The notes beneath the pieces are model-generated. The model saw only the letters and a list, made by a program, of their open reading frames with translations, had not been told where the DNA came from and did no database searches. The translations under genes and the position numbers were made by a program. A DNA stretch of 64,000 bases, from the NCBI GenBank assembly GCA_963922205.1, contig CAWUHX010000320.1:124001-188000 (forward strand), given 5' to 3'. This document shows positions 56,601 to 64,000 of this stretch, piece by piece. This DNA is from Romanomermis culicivorax (lineage: Eukaryota; Nematoda; Enoplea; Mermithida; Mermithidae). Within the stretch, counting starts at the first letter, position 1. The number at the start of each line of letters is the position of its first letter.

Positions 56601-59600
56601 CATAATTTTTACTATATGAATTTCTGATGGACCCTGATCTTGTTCCTGAAGAGATTTTACATTCTACAACTCGATGATTTTCCATCATAAACCGAAGCGT
56701 AGCGCCGAATCAACAACAACTGATGACTATAGTTAATCATGCATTCAGAAGCCTTCGCAGGGAAGTTGCATAGCATAAATGAAATCATACGTGCATTTGA
56801 TAGCTTCAGAACTGCTACACTGAAAATCTTTACTCATAGGCATTTTTTAAACTGAAATTTTTATTACCTGATCTTTAGAACTAAAACAGATATGGACAAG
56901 TATAGGCAGTATTCGATAAAACACACTGACATAAGAAAAGTTCCTCATAGGAAGACAACCTGATCTCGCACCTTTTTTGGAACATAAGCTATCGAACTTC
57001 ATCACAGTTCCGATTTGTGTATTTCATAGCGTATAAAAGATGAATGTTCCTTCTAGAGTCTGTTTTTTATAAAATGCTACTAAAATGAAAAATGATACAA
57101 ATATTAGGTCACTTGAAAATCCTGTACATGAAGATTCTACTGTACATTTTTTCACTCAAAAAATTTCTGAATGTTAGCTGAGTGCCGCCATAAAATTTCA
57201 CTTCCATATGATGTACGGCTTGGCAGAAAGTGCTGAAAATATAGAATAGAACTTGCTTACCAGATTCATTATTTGGAAGCATTTTATGAAAAACAGACTA
57301 TAAGTTTTATTTTCGTGTTGCTTAAAATTATTTGTCTAATGCATGTGAAAGCATCTACCAATCTTTACCCGTTGCTCAGGTCAGATAGAGGTTAAATAAC
57401 AACTGTCGACCATATTGATGCAAATTTTGGAGTAAATGGGAACAAAAGATGAGTGTAACATTAGTTGCATGGATTTAGGCTATCGAAAGCATTATAACAT
57501 GTATTTCACTCCCAATAATCTTCTCTGGTGGGTTTTTGTCTAAACATATTCTGAACCAGTGTTTAAACAAATATTGATTCAAAGATTATAGTTATATTGC
57601 ATGAAAATACGACACTTAGAAAAAAATTCTCCTAGAAACAACCACTTACTAATAGATGGCTGACTGTCGTCGATCGTAACTTCCAATTTTACTGATCTTC
57701 GCCTGATTTTTGCGCTATGCCAAAAATCGTCATTCAATTTCGCCCCGTAATAGAAAACCTAAAAATCAACTTTTGATCCAAATCTTGTTAAAAATGAAAA
57801 ATCTCACCTGTTCTCCATGACCAAAGTCGATCTTATATTCCAACTGCCCGGCCGAAATGCCGATTTTAAAACCACTTTTGCTTTTCCTACTCAAATCGTT
57901 TTGTGACGCCGCTATTCCGGTCGAAAATATGTGGCAAGCGGGTTTTCTAGTTTTGAATTTGAAAAGCAAACTTTCGGCCTCGGATTCCGAAATACCGACC
58001 GCTAAAATGGCCCGGTCATTTTCGTTGAGGTCGATGACGATGGCATCTGGCGGATAGAGAAATGATAAATTTAGAAGTCTGGTGTGTTAAATGTAAGTGA
58101 ATTTTGTCTTTGTAAAAAATATAAAGTTTTTCAAAAATCTATTTTGTAAAGAAATGTCATTTCCTGAAAAAAATCAATTTTTTGAAAAAAAATTATCTCA
58201 TGTAGTATTTCATTTGTGTAAAAAATTCATAATTGTAGAAAACTTTCATTTTCGTAAAAATCAATTTTCGAAACTGCAGTTAGGACGCAAGACATCAGGA
58301 TTCAGACATTAGAACGCAAGCATGAGACTAGACCTAATCGTACAATTTCTAATTTTAGAGTGCTCATTTGTGCTTTCTTAAAAAGTAGATAGAGATTCTG
58401 CAGTTATACTGCTTTTCCATAGTCTGCATTGAAACTGCTTTCCAAATGTCCTGGACTTCCTGATTTATCTATTTTATTCTTCGAAAACAAAAAAAGATTC
58501 AATGTGGGAGACATGCAAGATCCTTCGGTTTCCTTAATCCCATTCCTGTATGGCTAGCCTCCAAAACAGTGAATTCATCATGACTTTCACAATGACTGAC
58601 TATCAAAACATGCGTAAAATTTTGTGACAAGCATCTTAATGTTATGCATTATATCCTCTGGTGTCCTTAGTTATGATACCTATAGCCTGTTTTTCTTGAA
58701 ATGCTTCCGAATAATGAAAGTGGAAAGCAAGTAGTATTACAGATTTTTGCGATTTTCCAATGAACAATATATCATGTAGGACTGGAAATTTGTGAGCCTG
58801 CTGACCTAACCTCAACCAATTTTTTGAGCGAAAAATTTCACAATAAGAACTTTATGTAAACAATTTTGACGACAGAACTGATTTGTGTCACTTTTCTATT
58901 TGGAAGCATTTTATAAAAAACAGAATATACTGTCTGCGATCTAGTGTCCTGCATCCTAATGTCCCTGCATCCCAATGTCTGCGTCCTAATGTCTCGCGTC
59001 CTAGTGACGCGTTCTTTTTTAGAACCCAAACCGTCGAGACCACAATCCAGAATCAGGACCAGGTCCGGTTTTTGTTAAGGCTCGGTCCGGCAACAGTTTT
59101 TGTCCTCATACATAAGGAAGTGTCTCCATCAAGACTATCAAAAGCGTGCTTTCAGCTCACCAATTACCAATTTACCTCTCTCACAATAAGTTCCACTTTT
59201 GAATGAACTATGACCGCAATCGCACGTCGAACGCCCGAAACCTTCGACGCAGCGGCCGCCGTGTTGACAGGGTGTCTTATTGCACGCCGACGCCAAAGCT
59301 TCGTCGCTGCATCCGCCTACTTCGACACGACCGAAAACTTCGCTATTGTTACTGCGCGAAACGACGTTGTCGCCCAAATTGATGACGAAATTGTTGATTT
59401 TCAAGTCTTTCAAACAGCCCAGAAACGACGAACCTAAGCCTTTGCTCCAAACGGACGGGAAAATTGTTTGATTTTCGGGCCAACCACCGATATATAATTT
59501 GTCACCTTAGAAAAAGACAGAAAATTGCTGCTCGTGAAATTTTGAAGCCTTCCGTCCCTTTTTTCTGCAGCGTCAAAAAAGTCTTTCATGAAAGTATTTT

Positions 59601-62600
59601 TATATTTTTTTGTTTATAATAGCCGCTCGATGTCGTGAAACTAGATCAGATAGGCTATGGGATTAAAAGAACTCAAACATTCTAGCTTAAGCGACAGGCA
59701 GTCATACTACAGGCATTTTAGGCGGGCTGCTTCCTAGCTCACCGTGTATTTTCTCTTCAAGCACTAGAATACTATCGCATATCAGTCATGGTAATATTTT
59801 TTCACTGAACCGAATACGAAAATAAACACAAGCAGTGAGGGATTTCTATGTAAAACTGATCAGTATCTTTGAAGGTTTCTTACAATTTCCATGCCATGGA
59901 TCTCATAAATGAGTTATGAGGAATTTTAATGCGGATATTCTTAAAAGTTATACCTTGATTATGATAAGTTAAAAATTAATGATACCTAAAAATATTGTGT
60001 AATTTTCCACGCTGTGTATTGTCCCAGAATTTATTTTGCATGGAAGTCAAATTAGTTGTAGCTACAGTATCTTAAACTTTTGAATTTTCCAAATTTTTAG
60101 CATTTTGTGTTATGTACAACCGATTCGAAATATCAAAGCAAAGAAAAGAAATAACTCTATAGTAAAGCATTCATTATGTGCAAGAGACAACTGTCTATGA
60201 TTTTGCACGAAACAATCTTTTTAATCTTACACTTTACACTTTTACGCTATTTAAAGTGTCAAAAAAGAAGTGGAAGAACGCTTAAAAAATAATTTAGAAC
60301 TCTAGCCGAAGAAATAAATAAGTCAATTATGATCGATTTCACTCATCCCCATATACTTATCCATAAACGTAGTTGAGGATAGTTGTTCGCCAGCCCTACT
60401 AATTCCAATTTTTCGCCACTAGTAAGTAAGCCGAAGGGCTGGCAACAATATTTCAATTTTTTGCATGCCCTCCATCTAATGCGGAACTGGGGTGTACTTT
60501 AAAGCAATGTCGGGTTACCGTGGAACAAAATTGAAATCGTTTTCGAACTACCAGGTGTCGATTTACTCAGGATTTTATGTCACGAAAACGAAATTATACA
60601 TGCTAATTCACAAAATTTCCTGTTGCAAGTGGCCACCCATCTTTTGTGTGGTAACGTTATAGGATAGGAGGTGGGGGTCCTTAACTGCAGTAACAATAAG
60701 CATGAGCCTAAGCCTATGTGGCCACTCGAAACAGAAGTACACAGAAAGTTGTACCACTGAAGAAGTACACAGCAGAAGTACACAGAAAGTCGTACCACTC
60801 TATTAAGTAGAACGCAAGGTGAATATTTTGTCATACAATGAAACCCGACCCCAAATAGATTCTGTCGATTGATAGAAAAATTTCAATCAGCATATTTGAG
60901 ACTCCACTATCTCATTCACAACATGAAAAATGCAAAATTTGTAGAAAATTATACACTGGTACATGACTAATTTTACCTAGATCCAACTTGTACGACGATC
61001 CCCTCGTTGAAAACTCCGTCACTTCGTCGTTGACCACGATTTTGCCTTCCCTGCCGTCCCTGGTCATAGAAACCGTATGCCAATGTCGTCCTTTCACGGC
61101 GACGGTCGTAGCTTGGAGTTTGGACGGCCCTGAACCCAAATCCAACGTTAGATACAGTAGACCGTCCACCAATTCGAACGAAATAAAATCTGATTTCGAT
61201 GTCGGATCGTTCGAAGAGCAATATAAAATGAAACCGTTAGGTTCGTTGGTTTTGAATTTGAAAGATACGGAGGTCAGTTGAGCGATTTGCCAAGATGTGC
61301 GTAGAACCATCCTGGAATTTGGGGCTCTGAAGAAAGAGTAAAAATAGAATTTTTAGTAGGTATAAAAAGAGACTCGATGTCACCTAACGTCAGTTTTTTA
61401 TTATATGGCAGTCAAAGGAAAAATGACAAAAGTTAGTGCTGTTGTCAAAATTTTATGCATGACGTTTTTACTGTAGAAATTCTTATCCGAAAAATTGTGA
61501 AGGCTAGGTTGAGTGAGCCCATAACTCTCAGTCATATGTGAAAAATGGCTAGCAGAAAATCGTAGCACATTCTTTCAGGCATGTACGAGTACAGCATAGA
61601 AATTTTGGGGTAAGTCCACCACAATTTTTTACTAAAGTCCCCAGAACTTCAATAAAATTGATCAGAATGTTTTGTGTTTTTAGATGATTCTCATTGTGTT
61701 ATTTCAGTTTCAATAGGAAAAAAAAGTTTTCCCCAATAATTTCCATCATAAAGTCTCTAAATGTAAAAATGTAAAAATCCCCCCAAAAAATTAAAATTCT
61801 GCCTCCCAACCCTCCCCAGGAACATGTATGCATGCTTTATTTCTATCATCCAGTAGAATAGCAGACAATAGATAACTTCGTCCAGGAAGGCAAAAAATCT
61901 ATCTGTTACCAACCACTGAATTCTTCGAATATGTGACAAATTACTTCCATTACTCACGTGAAAGATATAGATTCAGGAGACGTTGGTTCTCTGCACATCA
62001 GCGTCAAATTACCATCCAATTTCACGTATTGGTCATTTCTTTTGGCGATGGTCAAAAAGTCCACTCGTCGTCCGTCTGCCGTGAATCGAACCTGTTCCAG
62101 GGATAGAATTTACAGCGTGCATAGAGTGGAAAAGGAAATTTTTCATGGTCAGAACGGTCACATGATAGAATACTGTACTGTCCATCGGGATTTAACATTC
62201 CGTTATTTACAAAAAAGTTTCGATACCAGCATTAATCAATAGGATTTCGAATTTTTTTATTATGCTTCAATAGACAACCACGAAAGCAGATTGAATTTGA
62301 CATATTCTCTCCACAGAGTTTTACAACTTGATATAGTAGTAAAAGGCAGATTCTTTCATGACAGACATAGGAATATACTTTAAAACTAATTGAAAAATAT
62401 CGTCTATGTCCATTGGATAAAGCAACATTGACACCTTTGAATTTACAACTGAAATCTTTACGATTTACGATTATTCAACTAAATTTTCGATCTGTTCGTG
62501 TTCCATTCTACAGCAAAAATGTTACTGATTAACCAGCAAGCTTAGCTCCTTTCTATGTTGAACTTACGCTTACAGCTGACATTGCTTAATAAGTAGGTAG

Positions 62601-63603
62601 TAGTAAAATGGAACTTTCTTCTTTGATAGCTTTCATTCAAACTGTTTACTTAACAATGTATCAAAAAAGTAGAATTCGGTTGTAAGTTTAGAACCAAAAA
62701 GCTTATGCTTCAATCAAACAATTGAGTCATTAATGTGAATTTACCGGTGGAAACTACTGCAGTTTTTTCAAACGAAATCTTCAGAGTTTGATTTAATTTG
62801 ATGTAGATAATACATTGTTTTTGCATTCCCCACCGTGCATTCCACTATCCAAGTTATGAAACCAGTACACTCTACAGCATAAAGTAGGGGTTAATTGACC
62901 TTTCGCCCCGCAGAATACCCATTTATTTTTTATTTTTTCCTTACAAAACGCAAAAAAATAGTTATGAATCGAAATGTCACATTGACATCTATTCGTAAAC
63001 TTGGCTTAAAATGAGGTATCGTCAGTTCCTAGGCAGTTCCTCGGTTGACCTCACCCAGATTTTCTTTTCTGTCGTTGTATACTCTACAGTAATCATTTTT
63101 CTTACCCCTGAATATCAACTCACTTTTCTAAGGCAACCAATAAAATTCGAATCTTCTAAAATTTGAGCAATAAATTTATGCCTGGGTTTACCACCAACGT
63201 AAGCTATAGTGCTGTACAACCATTGCAACGTGGTAGAATCTTTTTTGGCATCGGAATATACCCCGTCGACTTGTAACGACAGCTGTAGTATGAAGCAAAC
63301 TTTTTTCTCAATTCGCTACAAAAATTAAACTTGAAAACTCACGTGCATAATCGCTACGCCATTTTGTTTCTGGAAAAAATTGAAAATTTTTACCAATTTT
63401 GGAAGAAAAAAAAACATTTTTCTCACAATTTCCAGCCGTCGATGCAGAAAAACGTGATGCCAATCGTTGTCGTCGAATCGAGTCGACTCGACGGCCGTGA
63501 AACTTTGTTCAGGAAATTTAGAAACACGGACTTCTTTAAAACTGCCGGCCAAATTGGACGCCGCGATTAAGACGCCTTCTTTCATGGCCAAATGAAGGTA
63601 GTC
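41332..63603 (-). CDS. Nrx-1: Neurexin (Nrx-1), 3' part of the gene, 16 exons
   Basis: Presynaptic adhesion receptor. Sixteen minus-strand exons (listed singly below) total 3990 nt, a whole number of codons, with consistent phases at all fifteen junctions and GT-AG introns throughout. The 1329 residues give, in order, part of LNS2, LNS3, an EGF-like domain with six cysteines, LNS4, LNS5, a second EGF-like domain, LNS6, a Thr/Pro/Glu-rich stalk, one transmembrane helix and a cytoplasmic tail ending KEWYV, a PDZ-binding end. That is the neurexin architecture from LNS2 on. The signal peptide, LNS1, first EGF and start of LNS2 lie to the right of the window. Introns of 49 bp to about 3 kb are loaded with repeats. 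The order and the PDZ tail separate it from neurexin IV/Caspr, which has a discoidin domain and a different tail. Alternative splice sites cannot be judged without transcripts. Confidence 0.95.
41725..41830. mobile_element. MITE fragment in neurexin intron
   Basis: This is the right-end half of the TA-flanked MITE family (ending TTTTATAAAAAAAGACACTATG), lying just upstream of the exon that starts at 41668. Confidence 0.45.
43166..43487 (-). CDS. Nrx-1: Neurexin exon: Thr-rich stalk
   Basis: Acceptor TTGTTCCAG, donor CCTAG|GTAGCT. It encodes a Thr/Pro/Arg-rich segment with runs of threonine, the likely O-glycosylated stalk before the membrane. It enters with two bases and leaves with two, matching both neighbours. 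Confidence 0.9.
43589..43718 (-). CDS. Nrx-1: Neurexin exon: acidic stalk segment
   Basis: Acceptor CATGAACAG, donor TCAG|GTATGT. It encodes a strongly acidic Glu/Asp/Ser/Thr stretch with two cysteines ([19 protein letters not shown]), which corresponds to the acidic cysteine-containing part of the neurexin stalk. Confidence 0.88.
45231..45298 (-). repeat. tRNA-derived core with A and B boxes
   Basis: On the minus strand it has the A box TGGCTCAGTGG and the B box GGTTCGAAACC, correctly spaced. The anticodon arm does not pair well, so this is a tRNA-derived promoter or remnant, not a confident tRNA gene. Confidence 0.5.
45342..45460. repeat. (CCTAAG)n = (TTAGGC)n hexamer tract, about 20 units
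   Basis: The tract is near-perfect, with single-base variants near 45377 and 45433. TTAGGC is the telomeric unit known from nematodes; here it is interstitial. Confidence 0.95.
45531..45868 (-). CDS. Nrx-1: Neurexin exon: LNS6, C-terminal half
   Basis: Acceptor TCATCTACAG, donor AATG|GTAAGG. It encodes the last strands of LNS6: an IHLGG strand, then [20 protein letters not shown], closely like the neurexin consensus, and [12 protein letters not shown] basic insert ([13 protein letters not shown]) separates the two strands. Confidence 0.93.
46598..47690. mobile_element. Foldback-like element with GCGCC-type end arrays
   Basis: The left array (46598-46745) has about ten units of roughly 15 bp with a TGCGCC core. 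The right array (47625-47690) has the inverse GGCGCAATTGG units. A complete TA-flanked MITE (47084-47332) has inserted between them. Confidence 0.6.
47084..47332. mobile_element. TA-flanked MITE, copy 2
   Basis: About 249 bp with ends TATAGCCTGTTTTTCTTGAA and TTATAAAAAACAGACTATA; same interior layout as the copies at 28441 and 58681. Confidence 0.75.
48114..48285 (-). CDS. Nrx-1: Neurexin exon: LNS6, middle
   Basis: Acceptor GGTTTTTTAG, donor AGAA|GTGAGA. It encodes [14 protein letters not shown] and later [18 protein letters not shown], the central strands of an LNS/laminin-G fold. Confidence 0.93.
48677..48855 (-). CDS. Nrx-1: Neurexin exon: LNS6, N-terminal part
   Basis: Acceptor TTCTGCGTTTTAG, donor CAGCTG|GTAAGT. 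It encodes the opening strands of LNS6, with [11 protein letters not shown] and [15 protein letters not shown], matching the neurexin pattern. Confidence 0.92.
48924..49043 (-). CDS. Nrx-1: Neurexin exon: EGF-like domain 3
   Basis: Acceptor TAATTTTTCAG, donor GAAA|GTAAGC. A compact 40-residue EGF module with six cysteines; its centre reads [18 protein letters not shown]. It sits between LNS5 and LNS6 as in all neurexins. Confidence 0.94.
50095..51695. mobile_element. Composite repeat element, copy 2 (inverted, shorter)
   Basis: This is the reverse-orientation copy of the element at 29153-32900. It ends in CTATCGCGCCACCTATG near 51695, contains about two of the 98-bp units (51060-51210), and lacks the part that corresponds to about 29830-31970. 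It lies within a neurexin intron. Confidence 0.65.
51918..52290 (-). CDS. Nrx-1: Neurexin exon: LNS5, C-terminal half
   Basis: Acceptor TTTATTACAG, donor GATG|GTAAGT. It encodes [19 protein letters not shown], then a [20 protein letters not shown] strand pair and a closing cysteine, typical of the end of an LNS domain. Confidence 0.94.
53110..53680. repeat. Degenerate TTACA/CATTA satellite
   Basis: About 570 bp are made almost wholly of TTACATTAC-like 5- and 10-bp units with many substitutions. It lies in the intron between the exons at 54284 and 52290, beside a foldback arm. Confidence 0.85.
53790..54045. mobile_element. Foldback element, single right arm
   Basis: It matches the right arm of the element at 38995-40175, including GAGACAAAAGTTGAAAACG and the end units AAGAATCGCTCACTTGG. 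No left arm is seen; the TTACA satellite takes its place. Confidence 0.6.
54284..54804 (-). CDS. Nrx-1: Neurexin exon: end of LNS4 and start of LNS5
   Basis: Acceptor GTTTTTACAG, donor GTGTGG|GTGAGT. The first half has [18 protein letters not shown], the last strands of LNS4, preceded by a very basic RRRKRSS loop. The second half opens LNS5 with [19 protein letters not shown]. Confidence 0.93.
55970..56189. mobile_element. Diverged MITE copy
   Basis: A right-end match to the TA-flanked family (AGAAGCATTCCAGTAAAAAC then ATACTATAG) with a similar AT-rich interior; the left end is not clear. Confidence 0.4.
57054..57302. mobile_element. TA-flanked MITE, copy 3
   Basis: The left end is AGTCTGTTTTTTATAAAATG and the right end is its inverse, CATTTTATGAAAAACAGACT. 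About 249 bp, in a neurexin intron. Confidence 0.7.
57650..57758 (-). CDS. Nrx-1: Neurexin exon: LNS4, middle
   Basis: Acceptor GTTGATTTTTAG, donor ATTA|GTAAGT. This short exon encodes [20 protein letters not shown], which contains the W-H core of an LNS domain. The intron before it is only 49 bp. Confidence 0.9.
57808..58046 (-). CDS. Nrx-1: Neurexin exon: LNS4, N-terminal half
   Basis: Acceptor CTCTATCCGCCAG, donor GAACAG|GTGAGA. It encodes the first LNS4 strands, with [18 protein letters not shown] and [17 protein letters not shown]. Confidence 0.92.
58270..59010. mobile_element. Foldback-like element with GCGTCCTAATGTC units
   Basis: The left end (58270-58335) has GGACGCAAGACATCAGGAT-type units. 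The right end (58930-59010) has the inverse, CATCCTAATGTCCCTGCATC and GCGTCCTAATGTCTCGCG. A TA-flanked MITE sits between them. Confidence 0.5.
58681..58929. mobile_element. TA-flanked MITE, copy 4
   Basis: Ends TATAGCCTGTTTTTCTTGAA and TTTATAAAAAACAGAATATA; nearly the same as the copy at 47084. Confidence 0.75.
59176..59505 (-). CDS. Nrx-1: Neurexin exon: end of LNS3 and EGF-like domain 2
   Basis: Acceptor TTTTTCTAAG, donor AGAG|GTAAAT. It encodes [11 protein letters not shown] and [12 protein letters not shown] (the end of LNS3), then an EGF module whose core reads [17 protein letters not shown]. Confidence 0.95.
59506..60976. other. Neurexin intron
   Basis: Spliced out between the exons at 61326-60977 and 59505-59176. 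A roughly 30-bp direct repeat (GAAGTACACAGAAAGT) occurs near 60735 and 60777. I recognise nothing else. Confidence 0.6.
60977..61326 (-). CDS. Nrx-1: Neurexin exon: LNS3
   Basis: Acceptor CTCTTTCTTCAG, donor CTAG|GTAAAA. It encodes [37 protein letters not shown] and [19 protein letters not shown], the clearest LNS signature of the window. Confidence 0.96.
61385..61570. mobile_element. Eroded MITE-like segment in neurexin intron
   Basis: The interior resembles the TA-flanked MITE family (AAAAATGACAAAAGTTAGTG and GTTTTTACTGTAGAAATTCT), but the inverted ends are worn away. Confidence 0.3.
61958..62091 (-). CDS. Nrx-1: Neurexin exon: end of LNS2 and LNS2-LNS3 junction
   Basis: Acceptor CCTGGAACAG, donor TCAC|GTGAGT. 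It encodes [19 protein letters not shown] and a closing cysteine in TLMCREP, then the first residues of LNS3. Confidence 0.9.
62092..63123. other. Neurexin intron
   Basis: Spliced out between the LNS2 exons. No repeat or gene is recognised in this 1.0-kb stretch. Confidence 0.5.
63124..63282 (-). CDS. Nrx-1: Neurexin exon: LNS2, C-terminal part
   Basis: Acceptor CATACTACAG, donor GAAAA|GTGAGT. It encodes [11 protein letters not shown], a YVGGKP strand and SNFIGCLRK. Confidence 0.92.
63427..63603 (-). CDS. Nrx-1: Neurexin exon: LNS2, middle
   Basis: Acceptor TCGTTTTTAG, donor AATT|GTGAGA. It encodes [20 protein letters not shown] and [11 protein letters not shown]. This is the most 5' exon seen; the rest of the gene lies past the right edge. 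Confidence 0.92.
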
Positions 63604-63895
63604 CTAAAAACGAGATTGCTGGCATAAAGATTTTCAAAAATTAATTTCAATTTTACACTTGGTTTTAAAGTTTCGTATTTCTTATTTAAAAAATTGCTCG
63701 TCAAAAAAATAGGTCGTGAGGTAGTCAAGCTATAGTCTATCTTTTCCAAATGAGCATCGACAAGAGGAAAGATGCTCATGTACATAAGAAACATTATTTT
63801 TTCAGATTGACTGTGCAGTAGGACAAAAATTTAAGGAAAGAAAACGTTCGCAAGCGATGCATATGCATGAACTGGATTGATTTCTTTAAAGCCTT

Positions 63896-64000
63896 ATCAT
63901 AGGTGGCGCGACAGCGTCAACCTATAATACACTTGGCCCCCAAATTTCATGTCCCCTCCCTTAGAGCCAAAACGGTGAGAGCTAGAACCTTCGGGTTTTT
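63896..64000. mobile_element. Composite repeat element, copy 3 (cut by window edge)
   Basis: Same orientation and start as the copy at 29153 (CATAGGTGGCGCGACAGCG, then CTTGGCCCCCAAATTTCATG). It continues past the window. Confidence 0.8.

Overview
This is AT-rich animal (eukaryotic) DNA. Genes are split by GT-AG introns of about 55 bp to 3 kb, polyadenylation signals are AATAAA, and transposable elements are dense. The neurexin ends in the residues KEWYV and a cystine-knot hormone-like gene is present, so an arthropod or other ecdysozoan seems most likely. The species cannot be named from the sequence.

Layout. (1) 1-5602: a minus-strand locus for secreted protein(s). Three exons (5602 to about 3318) encode a signal peptide and an acidic, cysteine-poor region. 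A further exon (1376-971) encodes a noggin/Trunk/PTTH-like cystine knot. The exon phases allow all four to form one gene. (2) 5870-18500: a decayed copy of a large pore-forming-toxin-like gene. It is interrupted by a 163-bp hAT-like MITE and by a roughly 10-kb insertion flanked by CAGC, which carries a full-length Ty3/gypsy gag-pol ORF on the minus strand. (3) 22472-27409: the apparently intact, intronless 1645-codon relative of that pseudogene. It has a long hydrophobic region and an RTX-like glycine/aspartate motif, and it is a strong candidate for horizontal acquisition. (4) 28.4-33 kb: repeats, namely a TA-flanked MITE, a tRNA-like sequence and a composite element containing a 98-bp tandem repeat. 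(5) 34033-37556: two tandem paralogous five-exon genes for small secreted proteins (141 and 142 residues) of no family I recognise. (6) 38.9-40.2 kb: a foldback transposon. (7) 41332-63603 and beyond the right edge: the 3' part of a neurexin gene on the minus strand. Sixteen exons were assembled. They keep one frame over 3990 nt and give the order LNS2(part)-LNS3-EGF-LNS4-LNS5-EGF-LNS6-stalk-TM-PDZ tail. Its introns hold many repeats: MITEs, three foldback-like elements, a (TTAGGC)n tract inside an inverted-repeat element, a TTACA-like satellite and an inverted copy of the composite element.

The neurexin (synaptic adhesion), the cystine-knot factor and the small secreted pair do not form a visible pathway. 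The most notable items are the toxin-like gene with its split pseudogene, the unnamed secreted gene pair defined by matched short introns, and a set of foldback-like elements whose 14-16 bp end repeats keep their length but differ in motif from one element to the next.
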